A DNA stretch of 64,000 nucleotides from NCBI RefSeq assembly GCF_052060035.1, contig NZ_JBPOEA010000009.1, positions 1 to 64,000 on the forward strand. The letters run 5' to 3'. Positions 44,543-53,896 of the stretch are shown one piece after another. The position numbers and the translations under genes were made by a program. Source of the stretch: Fodinibius sp052060035. GTDB lineage: Bacteria > Bacteroidota > Rhodothermia > Balneolales > Balneolaceae. A model generated the notes under the pieces. The model was not told where the DNA came from and made no database searches. It was given only the letters and a program-made list of their open reading frames with translations. The first letter of the stretch is position 1, and each line of letters opens with the position of its first letter.

Positions 44543-44574
44543 TGAAGATAGTATCCGGCAAACCGAAAATCAAC
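44543..44574 (-). promoter_or_regulatory. Candidate trp operon promoter
   Basis: GTTG (44574-44571), exactly 20 bases, then TATCTTCA (44550-44543), which matches TAnnTTTG except for the last two bases. The predicted start is only a few bases before the trpL ATG, so the leader peptide message would be almost leaderless. Confidence 0.4.
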
Positions 44575-44599
44575 AAGTTTATTTGGGAATAATAAAACC

Positions 44600-44607
44600 T
44601 ATATTTG
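44600..44607 (+). promoter_or_regulatory. -7 element for the propeller/Por operon
   Basis: TATATTTG matches TAnnTTTG and stands 22 bases before the ATG at 44630. No good TTG is found 19-21 bases upstream. The region is the divergent control region shared with trpL. Confidence 0.4.
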
Positions 44608-44629
44608 AACTCTGAATAAATGCAATTTT

Positions 44630-46183
44630 ATGAGAGTGGCACTCAAATTTTTTTCAATTTTATCTTTTTTGCTATGGGGATGGACTTTTCATAGTAATGG
44701 CCAAATAATCGGTCCTGTCCCATCTCCTACTGAATCAATAGCTCAAAATTCGGTTTCAAATATAGCTGCTCTGGGTGATACGCTGTGGATTGGTCCCGCC
44801 CTCAATAGAACTATTGATAATAATCCCAACTGGTTTTATCCCGAAGGGGCATCTGAAATTATCAATGAGAATGGACGTGTTTTTTCATTGGCTTTAGCAC
44901 CTGATACCGTCATTGCTGGATTAGGTTTTAATGCTAATAGCCCCGACGGCAGCGTGCAAGCAGGATTGGGATATCATATCAGTACCGATGGCGGAGATAA
45001 CTGGAGTTTTATTGATAATCCTAATGAAAGCGAAGAGGATACCGCTTTTGTCTATGGAGGAACTACTTATCAAAAGCTGCCGGTAACAGCCCGGGAACAA
45101 TCGCCTCCTTTTGAAATAACACAGCAAGGCAACACTGTTTTCTCAGCCAACTGGGCACTGGGTATAACCCGCAGCAAAAATTTCGGCAGCAATTGGCAGC
45201 GTATTATTCTTCCACCACAACAAGCCGATAGTTTAACTCCCGACCAAGAATATCATTTCAACAGTCAAGAAGGCAATCGTTACGATCCACGCTACGATCA
45301 AAACCTGCTTGGGTTTTCAGTTTTTATCGATAATCAGGACCGTGTTTGGGGAGGTACAGCAGGCGGACTTAATATCTCTGATAATGCGTTAACCGCGCCC
45401 ACGGATAGCATCAAGTGGAAGCACATACAATTTGATAATTCAGAAAATGGATTGCCCGGCAATTGGATTATCACCATAAAACAACAGCCCTCAACCGGTG
45501 ATATCTGGTTGACTAACTGGACAAGCGGCCTCAGTGATAACGAGCAATACGGTATTTCACGGACAAATAACAGTGGCCAGAGCTTTAACCACTATTTATC
45601 CGGTGAACGTATCAATGATATTGGGTTTAGGAACGGAAATATTTATGCTGCCGGCGATGATGGGCTTTTTAAAAGTATCGACAACGGAGTCAGCTGGACT
45701 CGAATTCCACAAATAAAAAGTACCAATACGTTTATCAAAGAATCTGCACAGTATTATAGTTTGGCTTCGACTAAGAATCGGTTGTGGATTGGTACAAGTG
45801 ATGGATTGGCTTCAACCACTGATGGCGGACAAAGTTGGCAAATTACACGTGTAGATTTCCCACTGGACGGGCAAAACCGCTACCAGCAGAAAGCTCCGTC
45901 AGTGGATACTTATGCTTATCCCAACCCCTTTTCCCCCCGACGGCATGATATTGTTAGAATAAAATATAATGTATCAAAAGCTGGAAACGTGCAAATTCGT
46001 TTATTTGATTTTGGGATGAACCTAATTCGGGAGCTCGACTCTGGGTACTTTTCTGATGGGACCTACGAAGCTGTTTGGGATGGCAGTGACCAGCAAGGGA
46101 ACCAGGTAGCCAACGGAGCTGTATTCTATCAGATTGATACGCCCGGTAACACTATCCGTGGTAAAATATTAGTCGTTGATTAA
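44630..46183 (+). CDS. Secreted beta-propeller protein with FlgD/T9SS-type C-terminus
   Basis: A 517-residue exported protein. A signal peptide (about 1-25) is followed by repeated sialidase/BNR-like units such as ISTDGGDNWSFI, SIDNGVSWTRI and TTDGGQSWQIT, which build a propeller. The last 90 residues start YPNPFSPRRHD and have VQIRLFDFGMNLIREL and GNQVANGAVFYQI. This is the FlgD-Ig/type A sorting-like domain seen on type IX secretion cargo. It is followed directly by two PorV/PorQ-like genes. The ligand or substrate is unknown. Confidence 0.83.
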   Translation: MRVALKFFSILSFLLWGWTFHSNGQIIGPVPSPTESIAQNSVSNIAALGDTLWIGPALNRTIDNNPNWFYPEGASEIINENGRVFSLALAPDTVIAGLGFNANSPDGSVQAGLGYHISTDGGDNWSFIDNPNESEEDTAFVYGGTTYQKLPVTAREQSPPFEITQQGNTVFSANWALGITRSKNFGSNWQRIILPPQQADSLTPDQEYHFNSQEGNRYDPRYDQNLLGFSVFIDNQDRVWGGTAGGLNISDNALTAPTDSIKWKHIQFDNSENGLPGNWIITIKQQPSTGDIWLTNWTSGLSDNEQYGISRTNNSGQSFNHYLSGERINDIGFRNGNIYAAGDDGLFKSIDNGVSWTRIPQIKSTNTFIKESAQYYSLASTKNRLWIGTSDGLASTTDGGQSWQITRVDFPLDGQNRYQQKAPSVDTYAYPNPFSPRRHDIVRIKYNVSKAGNVQIRLFDFGMNLIRELDSGYFSDGTYEAVWDGSDQQGNQVANGAVFYQIDTPGNTIRGKILVVD

Positions 46184-46187
46184 CGAT

Positions 46188-47162
46188 ATGACAAAGATAA
46201 ATTCATATATCAAGTTGGGATTATCCGTTGTTTTACTGACAGGATTATCGATGACGGCTTTTGCACAAAACGGGGGATCAGCCGGGTCATTCAGCCGGTT
46301 GGGATTTGGTCCGCGCGGCATGGCCATGGGCAATGCGTTAGTTGCGAATGCAGAGAACGGAATATACAGTTATTATAATCCTGCTCTCGCCGCTCAAAGC
46401 TCTTTTACGCAGATTGATTTAAGCACAGCCGCCATGAGTTTTGATCGAAGCCTCAATACCGCAAGCGGCACGTTTCAACTGCCTCCAACCGCAGGTGTGT
46501 CGCTCTCGATTATTAATGCCAATGTCTCTGATATAGACGGGCGGTCATCCAGCGGATACCATACAGAGATGCTCTCTACGCAAGAGTATCAAATAGCGGC
46601 AGCGTTGGGACAGGAAATTGGAGATCGATTTTCCATTGGTGTTGGGCTAAAATATTATATTTCAGACCTGCATAATGATCTATCTAATGCCAAAACGCTC
46701 GGTATAGATATTGGCATACTGTATCTGTTTTCGGATCGATTTAAGGCCGGAGCTGTTGTCCGCGATTTACTGGCATCCTACCGTTGGAGTTCCGGCACAC
46801 TATATGGAGATAATTCTTCATCTCGGGCCGATGACTTTCCCACTCAAATACAGCTTGGAGTATCTTATATACTTACTCCTACTCTGTCCATTAACATTGA
46901 GGGCGGAAAAATAGTACATCAACATCAATCTAAAACTAATTTTAAAATCGGCAGTACTTACCAGCTTCACGAACGCATTACCCTGCGAGGGGGCTGGCAG
47001 ATCGATGATCTTTCATCCCTAAAGCAAACTGATCATTTTAGTACAGGATTTTCGGTCCATCTCCCCTTTGATTTATTCTCCCCTTCTATCGATTATGCCT
47101 TTGTGCAAGAACCCAGTAATATTTCCTACATGCACACCTTTGGAATCCAGTTAAAGCTATGA
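46188..47162 (+). CDS. PorV/PorQ family outer-membrane protein (first copy)
   Basis: A 324-residue protein with a signal peptide ending near AFAQ and the GPRGMAMGNALVANAENGIYSYYNPALAA opening typical of the PorV/PorQ (UPF0164-like) beta-barrel family, related to FadL barrels. The rest is alternating amphipathic strands ending in an aromatic-poor L-K-L. An ATG at 46188 is preferred to a TTG at 46176 that would overlap the preceding stop. PorV acts as a shuttle in type IX secretion. Whether this paralogue does is not shown. Confidence 0.82.
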   Translation: MTKINSYIKLGLSVVLLTGLSMTAFAQNGGSAGSFSRLGFGPRGMAMGNALVANAENGIYSYYNPALAAQSSFTQIDLSTAAMSFDRSLNTASGTFQLPPTAGVSLSIINANVSDIDGRSSSGYHTEMLSTQEYQIAAALGQEIGDRFSIGVGLKYYISDLHNDLSNAKTLGIDIGILYLFSDRFKAGAVVRDLLASYRWSSGTLYGDNSSSRADDFPTQIQLGVSYILTPTLSINIEGGKIVHQHQSKTNFKIGSTYQLHERITLRGGWQIDDLSSLKQTDHFSTGFSVHLPFDLFSPSIDYAFVQEPSNISYMHTFGIQLKL

Positions 47163-48112
47163 TTCGAAATTGTACCGTTATTTTAAGTTTTTTTGCCCTC
47201 TTTTTGGGCGGGATGTCAGTCTCTGCACAAGATTCTGGTCTGGATATTTTAACCATTGGGCCCGGAACACATGCATTGGGATTAAATGAGGCCGTTACCG
47301 CCGAACTGCTTGGGGCTTCCAACTTATATTCCAACCCTGCAAATTTAGCACTGGAGAATAGTTCCAGCCTTAATGCCGACTATACCCTGTGGATAGGCGA
47401 CCTCACCCTTACGCATGCGGGTGTTAATCTCCAAAACGAAAATCGAGCACTTGCCTTCGGATTTCTAAGCTCGCAAGCAGATAATATTCCATTGCGAGGT
47501 AATCAGCCGGGACCACCTGATGGATCATTTAATATCAGCTCCATTGCATTGAGCGGGGCGTATGCATATAAAATCGGCCGGGTGGCCTTGGGAGCTACAT
47601 TACAATATTTACGAGAAGAATATTACATCTATAATGCTTCAGGATATTCCGCTAATCTGGGAGCAGCCGCCCAATTCTGGAAAAATAGGATTCGGTTTGG
47701 TACCAGTTTACTGAATTTTGGAAAAATGAATGAGCTCAGAAACCAAGCAACCGAACTCCCTACTACCGTTAAAGCTGGTTTTAGCGCCAATCTATTTACT
47801 TTTACCCCTCCTCAAAATAACAGTTTACCGATCTCAGTAGCTATAAAAAATGATATAGTAATTCCATTGAAGAAATCGCGCCGCACCACACAGGAAAGCA
47901 ACGCTCGGGAAATCTATACGAACGTAGCAGTGGAGATATCGGTAGCCGAAATTATAGGATTACGCACCGGCTACAAGACTGGAGATACCGTCCGTCCATG
48001 GAGTGCAGGACTGGGATTGGATATGGAATCGATTTCAGCTAATTATGCAATTATTCCTTTCGAAACAGGGTTTGGAACCGTTCATTCGCTGGGAGTTAGC
48101 TATCGGTTTTAG
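47159..48112 (+). CDS. PorV/PorQ family outer-membrane protein (second copy)
   Basis: A 317-residue protein with a signal peptide (cleavage near VSAQ), the GPGTHALGLNEAVTAELLGASNLYSNPANLA opening of the PorV/PorQ family, and a C-terminal strand ending in SYRF, a good outer-membrane barrel signal with terminal Phe. Its start overlaps the previous stop by four bases, so the two barrels are translationally coupled. It diverges clearly from the first copy and so is not a recent duplicate. Confidence 0.82.
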   Translation: MIRNCTVILSFFALFLGGMSVSAQDSGLDILTIGPGTHALGLNEAVTAELLGASNLYSNPANLALENSSSLNADYTLWIGDLTLTHAGVNLQNENRALAFGFLSSQADNIPLRGNQPGPPDGSFNISSIALSGAYAYKIGRVALGATLQYLREEYYIYNASGYSANLGAAAQFWKNRIRFGTSLLNFGKMNELRNQATELPTTVKAGFSANLFTFTPPQNNSLPISVAIKNDIVIPLKKSRRTTQESNAREIYTNVAVEISVAEIIGLRTGYKTGDTVRPWSAGLGLDMESISANYAIIPFETGFGTVHSLGVSYRF

Positions 48113-48127
48113 CAGAAATAACAACAT

Positions 48128-48958
48128 CTAATTAATTCCCTCCTCTAAAAACTCGTCATCGCCAAAAGCTTCCTTCCAAAACAGGTAGGCACCTACTAAA
48201 ATCCCCTTTATAATGAACACTGAAAAAACAATCATTAATCCCACTTCTTGAAAGAATAAAATAAGAATGCCATAGACAATAAATAGAGAGAGCTTAACCT
48301 TGTGTTTTTTAACTGACTTTTTATCGAAGCTGGGCATTTTATCAAAAGGAATAGTACTAACCATCAAAAAGGAAAGCAGTACAATCAGGGGAATTAAAAC
48401 GGCGTTAATTCCGTATTCAAAACCTTCAAAAAGTTCGAGCTGATTATAAAAGGTAAGATAAAAAGCAGAAATCATGATGGCCTGTCCCGGAATGGGCAGT
48501 CCCTTAAAAAAGTCTTCTCTACTTTCCTGAACATCCACATTATAACGGGCCAAACGTACTGCCCCGCAAAGAGGAGGCAAGGCACTAAGGATAATTCCCA
48601 CAAATGGAAGGTTGGCCAATCCAAAAGAGTACAGTAAAAAGCCCGGTGCTACTCCGAAGGACACTACATCACTAATAGAATCCAGTTCGATACCAAATTG
48701 ACTCGTAGCATTGGAGAGACGTGCCATAAATCCGTCAAGCGCATCAAAGAGTCCCGCAAAAACAATAAGCCATGCCCCAAAAAAAAGGCGACCCTCCGCA
48801 ATGCTGATAATAGCCAGAAAGCCACAAAAGAGATTCATCAACGTAAAAAAACTGGGGATAACAGTACGTGGAATCTGCTTCTTCGAACGCCCACTTTTTT
48901 TCTTCTTACGCTTTCGGCGACGACGAAATCGCTTCCACTTTTGGATGGGGTATTTCAT
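48128..48958 (-). CDS. pssA: CDP-diacylglycerol-serine O-phosphatidyltransferase
   Basis: A 276-residue integral membrane enzyme. An Arg/Lys-rich N-terminus (about 1-30) is followed by hydrophobic segments and the CDP-alcohol phosphotransferase motif DALDGFMARLSNATSQFGIE followed by LDSISD (about 92-117). It makes phosphatidylserine. psd lies immediately upstream on the same strand, giving the route to phosphatidylethanolamine. Confidence 0.93.
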   Translation of the reverse strand: MKYPIQKWKRFRRRRKRKKKKSGRSKKQIPRTVIPSFFTLMNLFCGFLAIISIAEGRLFFGAWLIVFAGLFDALDGFMARLSNATSQFGIELDSISDVVSFGVAPGFLLYSFGLANLPFVGIILSALPPLCGAVRLARYNVDVQESREDFFKGLPIPGQAIMISAFYLTFYNQLELFEGFEYGINAVLIPLIVLLSFLMVSTIPFDKMPSFDKKSVKKHKVKLSLFIVYGILILFFQEVGLMIVFSVFIIKGILVGAYLFWKEAFGDDEFLEEGIN

Positions 48959-48959
48959 T

Positions 48960-49613
48960 TCAGGTATTAATAGTAGCTAAAATTGTTTTTCCGGCGACGG
49001 CCTTTTCTCCTTCTGATACATTCACCTCAACCGAAGGCGGAACAAGTATATCCATTCTGGAGCCAAACTTCATCATCCCAAATCGCTTTCCAAGCTCGAG
49101 TTTATCCCCTTTTTCGATATGATAAACAATCCTGCGTGCAAGAAGTCCGGTTATTTGCCTAAAAAATATTTTTGTGCCTGAAGGGTGCTTTACACCAAAA
49201 TCAGCTCGTTCATTCATTTCCGATGCACGATGATCATACGCAGCAAGAAATATTCCCGGTTCATATTCAAGATATTCAAGCGTTCCGGTTACCGGTATCC
49301 GGTTAACATGAACATTCAGGGGAGACAGAAAGATGCTTATCTGCGTTGACGGGCCTTGGATATATCGATCCTCATCAACCTCCTTAATTTGCACAACTTT
49401 TCCATCAGCCGGCGAAAGCACAATATTTTCTCCTTGGGTGATCTCACGATCAGGATCACGGAAAAAATACAGGATAAAAGCTACTAACAAAGCCATTGCC
49501 GTGTACAGAAGGTAAGCCGTCCAATGCGGTTCTATATACCGAGCAATACCGCTTACAATAAGTGCAAAAATAATAGTTACGAATATCGTTGTATACCCGT
49601 CGCGTGCAAACAT
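48960..49613 (-). CDS. psd: Phosphatidylserine decarboxylase (archaeal-type short form)
   Basis: A 217-residue decarboxylase. It has two N-terminal membrane segments (about 9-47), VLSPADGKVVQIKEV, SIFLSPLNVHVNRIPVTG, and the self-cleavage motif around Gly-Ser in GMMKFGSRMDILVP (about 180-193), which gives the pyruvoyl group. It is the short form common in archaea and Bacteroidota. Its stop is one base before the pssA start. Confidence 0.94.
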   Translation of the reverse strand: MFARDGYTTIFVTIIFALIVSGIARYIEPHWTAYLLYTAMALLVAFILYFFRDPDREITQGENIVLSPADGKVVQIKEVDEDRYIQGPSTQISIFLSPLNVHVNRIPVTGTLEYLEYEPGIFLAAYDHRASEMNERADFGVKHPSGTKIFFRQITGLLARRIVYHIEKGDKLELGKRFGMMKFGSRMDILVPPSVEVNVSEGEKAVAGKTILATINT

Positions 49614-49628
49614 ATGTAGATAATTAAG

Positions 49629-50972
49629 TTAGCCGAACTGTCGTAGAATATCGTTGAAAGTAACAAAAATAAAGAGCGCTATGATCAACAAAAACCCAAT
49701 CTGCTGAAGGGCCATTCGTACTTTGGGTGATGGCTCTCGGCGGGTAATTCCCTCATAGATTAAAAACATTAAATGCCCGCCATCCAGTACAGGGATGGGC
49801 AAAATATTCATAATAGCCAGTGTTATGCTTAAAAATGCAGTAATATTCCAAAAGCCGATAAATCCGCCGGCATCCGTCGCCTGCTTTGTTACATTCGCAA
49901 TGGCAACCGGGCCGCCTAAATTATCCCGTACCGAAATATCTCCGGAAAACATTTTCGAGAAACCACCAATAATACCTGTGAATGTTTCTTCAGTTCTACG
50001 TAGACCAAAATCCATCGATTCAAAAAATCCGTATTGAAAGCGCTCTACGGCAAAGTAATTCTCCGGATTGGGAGTAAATCCAATCCCCAACTTATTGTTT
50101 TCATTTGGCATCAAATGAAATTGCAACACAGATCCATCACGGTTTACAGCTACTGTTATACTATCCGTGGAATTGGTTATTTTTGAGATGGCTTCCTGCA
50201 AATATGCTACTTGCTCGCCATTGATTGCCGTAATAATATCTCCCTGTTGAATACCAGCACGATCTGCGGGTTCCCCCGGTTGCACTTGAGATATCGGAAC
50301 GCTGGGCATTGCATTATTAAGGGTAACTAATCCCTGTTGCCCAATCTCATCAAGCAGACTATCTGCTACAGGAATGGTAACTTGTTGCCCATTTCTCATC
50401 ACGGTATAACTCAAAGAAGATGACATCATTTTATTTGGTGAAAAAAGCTCCTGAAAATAAAAAACCTCCTCCCCATTCACTCCTATCAACTTATCACCCG
50501 ATTGAAAGCCAACCTGTTCCGCAAGGGAATTTTCCGCTACGTAAATACTGTCAACGCTATCGAGCTTAACCTTTGTTTCTCCATTCGAAAACGCTAATCC
50601 TGCATAAATAGCAACGGCCAGAATCATATTGAAAATAACTCCTGCCGTAATCACAATTATCCGTTGCCATACCGGTTTACTTCGGTACTCCCAAGGCTTG
50701 GGGTCTTCATCAAGATAATCATCATCCATACTTTCATCGATCATGCCCGAAATTTTCACATAGCCTCCCAACGGAGTAGCCCCAATACAATAATCGGTTT
50801 CTCCTTTTTGGAAGCCCCAAATACGAGGTGGAAACCCAAGTGAAAAGCGCTCCACTCTCATGCCAAATAATTTGGCCGCTAAAAAGTGCCCCAACTCATG
50901 AAAAAACACCAAAATCAAAAGAGCGGCGGCAAAAATTCCCAGCGTTGACAATAAACTTACAATCCATTCCAT
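49629..50972 (-). CDS. rseP: RIP zinc metalloprotease RseP
   Basis: A 447-residue site-2 protease. The zinc motif HELGH is at 25-29 in the first membrane helix, two PDZ domains sit in the middle (about 130-290), and the third zinc ligand is in LPIPVLDGGHLMFLIYE near the C-terminus. It cuts membrane-bound anti-sigma factors and leftover signal peptides. It follows dxr, a common arrangement. Confidence 0.95.
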   Translation of the reverse strand: MEWIVSLLSTLGIFAAALLILVFFHELGHFLAAKLFGMRVERFSLGFPPRIWGFQKGETDYCIGATPLGGYVKISGMIDESMDDDYLDEDPKPWEYRSKPVWQRIIVITAGVIFNMILAVAIYAGLAFSNGETKVKLDSVDSIYVAENSLAEQVGFQSGDKLIGVNGEEVFYFQELFSPNKMMSSSLSYTVMRNGQQVTIPVADSLLDEIGQQGLVTLNNAMPSVPISQVQPGEPADRAGIQQGDIITAINGEQVAYLQEAISKITNSTDSITVAVNRDGSVLQFHLMPNENNKLGIGFTPNPENYFAVERFQYGFFESMDFGLRRTEETFTGIIGGFSKMFSGDISVRDNLGGPVAIANVTKQATDAGGFIGFWNITAFLSITLAIMNILPIPVLDGGHLMFLIYEGITRREPSPKVRMALQQIGFLLIIALFIFVTFNDILRQFG

Positions 50973-50987
50973 GAAACAAAATAATAC

Positions 50988-52133
50988 TTAAATAGTTAAT
51001 GCCAGTTTTCTGGCTTGTTTATCTATATTTTTCAGTGAGTCTAACGTAACAGAACCCGAATTATTTAATTGATTTAAACACGATTCAATAACCTTTGGAA
51101 TATCAATATACGTAATTTCTTTGTTTAGAAAGCGCTCTACCGCGACCTCATTGGCAGCATTCAAAATTGCCGGAGCCAATCCGCCCTCTTGAATAGCTTC
51201 ATTGGCTAAACGTAAGCAAGGAAACCGATCATAATCAACCGGCTCAAATGTTAAATCAAAAGCCGATTGCCAATCCAATCGAGGAGCATCAAGAGTTATC
51301 CGCTCCGGATAGGTAAGCGCATACAAAATGGGAACCTGCATAGTAGGCGGTCCAAGCTGTGCCTTGCTTGATCCATCCGTAAATGTTACTACGGAGTGAA
51401 TTACACTTTGTGGATGAACAACAGCTTCAATTTTTTCCAACGGCATATCAAACATCCAATGCGCCTCAATAATCTCGAGCCCTTTATTCATCATCGTAGC
51501 TGAATCGATCGTTATTTTAGCTCCCATCGACCAGTTAGGATGATCAAGCGCATCATCTACCGTAATCTCCTGCATCTGTTTTTTTGACCACGTTCGAAAG
51601 GGTCCCCCACTGGCCGTAATAATCAGCTTTTCAATTTTATCAATGGGTTCTCCCACCAAGCATTGCAGCATCGCACTGTGTTCTGAATCTACCGGGATGA
51701 GCTGACTCCTGTCATCTTTTATAATCTCGTTGATGATTTCACCGCCGACCACAAGCGACTCTTTATTAGCAAGCGCCAGTTTTTTACCTGCCTTTAAAGC
51801 TTCAATTGTAGGCTCAAAACCTGAATATCCCACCAAGCTATTCAGAATCACATCAGCTTCATCAAGCACTGCAAGTTTAGGCATATAGTCGGCTCCCACC
51901 AATAATTCAGTCCCTTCTGGTACTTGTCCGTCAAGATTCTGGGCATACTGTTCATTGGCAATAAGTGCATAAGGGGGAGAAAATTCTTGAATCTGCTCTA
52001 ATAGCTTTTGCCAGCTGTTATTACAGCTAATTCCGAGTACGTTAAAACGATCGGGATGCTCCCGAACAATTTCTAATGCCTGTTCACCGATGGAACCGGT
52101 GGAACCCAATATGACAATATTCTTCTGTTTCAA
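50988..52133 (-). CDS. dxr: 1-deoxy-D-xylulose 5-phosphate reductoisomerase
   Basis: A 381-residue DXR. It has the NADPH loop VILGSTGSIGEQALEIV at the N-terminus, LANKESLVVGGEII, VDSEHSAMLQCL (metal site) and the ASGGPFRTW catalytic loop. It makes MEP in isoprenoid synthesis, which also feeds the carotenoid step encoded at 4703-5680. Confidence 0.97.
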   Translation of the reverse strand: MKQKNIVILGSTGSIGEQALEIVREHPDRFNVLGISCNNSWQKLLEQIQEFSPPYALIANEQYAQNLDGQVPEGTELLVGADYMPKLAVLDEADVILNSLVGYSGFEPTIEALKAGKKLALANKESLVVGGEIINEIIKDDRSQLIPVDSEHSAMLQCLVGEPIDKIEKLIITASGGPFRTWSKKQMQEITVDDALDHPNWSMGAKITIDSATMMNKGLEIIEAHWMFDMPLEKIEAVVHPQSVIHSVVTFTDGSSKAQLGPPTMQVPILYALTYPERITLDAPRLDWQSAFDLTFEPVDYDRFPCLRLANEAIQEGGLAPAILNAANEVAVERFLNKEITYIDIPKVIESCLNQLNNSGSVTLDSLKNIDKQARKLALTI

Positions 52134-52218
52134 AAGCAGTAATTCAAGTTAAAAATAGCTCTGAAGATAGATAAAATGCGATACAACTCAGAATGATTTA
52201 TCCGGCAAAACAATTCAT

Positions 52219-53142
52219 TCAATACGCTATTTTCTTTGCTGTTTTATACATCAAAGCATGAGCCAAAACAGTTTCCTTTAGGGTAGGTGCATATCCTCCC
52301 GAAAGTAGTAATACAAGTGGCAGATTGTGATTCACTACTTTTTGAATCACTATTTGGTCACGTTCTTCAAGTCCTTTCTTCGTTAACGACAATCGCCCAA
52401 AGTGATCGGTTTCCAACGGATCAATACCACCTAAATAAAATACCAAATCGGGATTAAAATCGTCAAAAATGGTATCTAAAGCATCCCCCAACGTTTTTAG
52501 GTATTGGTCGTCTTTGGTGTTATCGGGTAACCCAATATCAAGCGTTGAGGGAGGCTTCTTGAACGGGTAGTTCTTTTCTCCGTGCAAAGAAAAAGTATAT
52601 ACTCGTTCGTTATCTTTAAAAATTTCTGCAGTGCCGTTGCCCTGATGCACATCGCAATCAATAACCAAAATCTTGTTCGCCCACATTGACTGTTGCAACA
52701 CTTTGATGGCAACAGCCACGTCATTAAACACACAAAAACCTTCTCCATAGCCCCGCATAGCATGGTGTGTACCTCCTGCCAGATTTCCGGCAATTCCATC
52801 CTGTAAGGCCATAATTGCTGTATTTATTGTCCCCTGTACAGCTAATCGTGATCGAATTGCTAACCGTTTTGACCATGGTAATCCCAATCGGCGCAATTTC
52901 TTTTTACCGAGGTCCCCATTCATAATTCCATTCGCATAATCCCGGGTGTGCACCATCTGTAAATTAGCCATATCCACCATCGACGGGGCAACAACATCGG
53001 AGGAAGCAATAATATTTTCTTCCAGCAGATAGCGATGCAAACCCTTGAATTTTTTCATAGGGAATATATGCTCATCAGGAATAGGTGCATAGTATGCAGG
53101 TGCGTAAGAAACCCTCAAAATATTCTGCTGCTTACTCTGCAA
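52219..53142 (-). CDS. Histone deacetylase family protein
   Basis: A 307-residue arginase/deacetylase-fold enzyme. Active-site features are AGGTHHAMRGYGEGFCVFNDV (the two His, about 121-141) and ILVIDCDVHQGNGTAEIF (zinc Asp and His). It probably removes acetyl groups from lysine or small amines. The true substrate is not known. Its start overlaps the pgeF end by 11 bases. Confidence 0.9.
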   Translation of the reverse strand: MQSKQQNILRVSYAPAYYAPIPDEHIFPMKKFKGLHRYLLEENIIASSDVVAPSMVDMANLQMVHTRDYANGIMNGDLGKKKLRRLGLPWSKRLAIRSRLAVQGTINTAIMALQDGIAGNLAGGTHHAMRGYGEGFCVFNDVAVAIKVLQQSMWANKILVIDCDVHQGNGTAEIFKDNERVYTFSLHGEKNYPFKKPPSTLDIGLPDNTKDDQYLKTLGDALDTIFDDFNPDLVFYLGGIDPLETDHFGRLSLTKKGLEERDQIVIQKVVNHNLPLVLLLSGGYAPTLKETVLAHALMYKTAKKIAY

Positions 53143-53896
53143 TTTGAATTAATGCTAACATCCGTCCACTCCTTGTACCTTCTCTTCGGAAAGAATAGAA
53201 ATTCTCGCTTTCCTCAATCGTACATTCTTCCCGTATTTCTATCTGATTATCGGGAATACCTTCTTTTAAAAGCTGATGACTAATGAAGTTTTTTAAATTG
53301 ACGTGCGGTTTTTCAAAATCGGTATAATTTACAAAATGCTCAGGAAACTGTTCGGCCACTTCCCTCCCAACCTCAAAGTTCTTTATCGAAATACATGGGC
53401 TGACAAATGCTTTTATTTTTGATGGATCTGCACCATATTCTTTCATTTTGTTAATTCCACCGGGAACAATATTTCCAACAGCACCCCGCCAACCGGCATG
53501 GAGCGCTGCAATTACGATATTTTCAGAATCCCAGAGCAATACCGCGGCACAATCTGCTACTTGTATAGCAAGGGTCAAGCCCGGCACCCTTGTAACCAAT
53601 CCATCCGTTGAAGGATAGGTTCCCCCTTCAGTAACGAATTGTATTCGATTACTATGCACCTGATCAGCATAGGCAGTCCAATCCACATTAACATTCAAAC
53701 TATTGAGCAGAGCCAATCTGTTTTGGGCAACCTGCTCTTTTTTTTCTGAGGTATTGAATCCCAGATTTAATCCTGCAATAGATTGCCCCGGTCGCTGATA
53801 TTCTTGGTTTTTAAGCGTAAACCAAGCACGAATCCCCTTGTCTCCTTTCAGTAGATGAGGGGTAATAACAGAAAAGTCATTTTGTAATTTTTCCAT
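53132..53896 (-). CDS. pgeF: Peptidoglycan editing factor PgeF (YfiH/DUF152)
   Basis: A 254-residue protein of the multicopper-polyphenol-oxidase-like DUF152 fold. The zinc-binding His and Cys residues appear in YADQVHSNRIQFV, AIQVADCAAVLLW and IAALHAGWRGAVGNI. Relatives act as purine nucleoside phosphorylases and remove wrong L-Ser from peptidoglycan precursors. An ATG at 53896 is used. One at 53914 would add six residues. Both overlap the end of aroE. Confidence 0.88.
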   Translation of the reverse strand: MEKLQNDFSVITPHLLKGDKGIRAWFTLKNQEYQRPGQSIAGLNLGFNTSEKKEQVAQNRLALLNSLNVNVDWTAYADQVHSNRIQFVTEGGTYPSTDGLVTRVPGLTLAIQVADCAAVLLWDSENIVIAALHAGWRGAVGNIVPGGINKMKEYGADPSKIKAFVSPCISIKNFEVGREVAEQFPEHFVNYTDFEKPHVNLKNFISHQLLKEGIPDNQIEIREECTIEESENFYSFRREGTRSGRMLALIQIAE

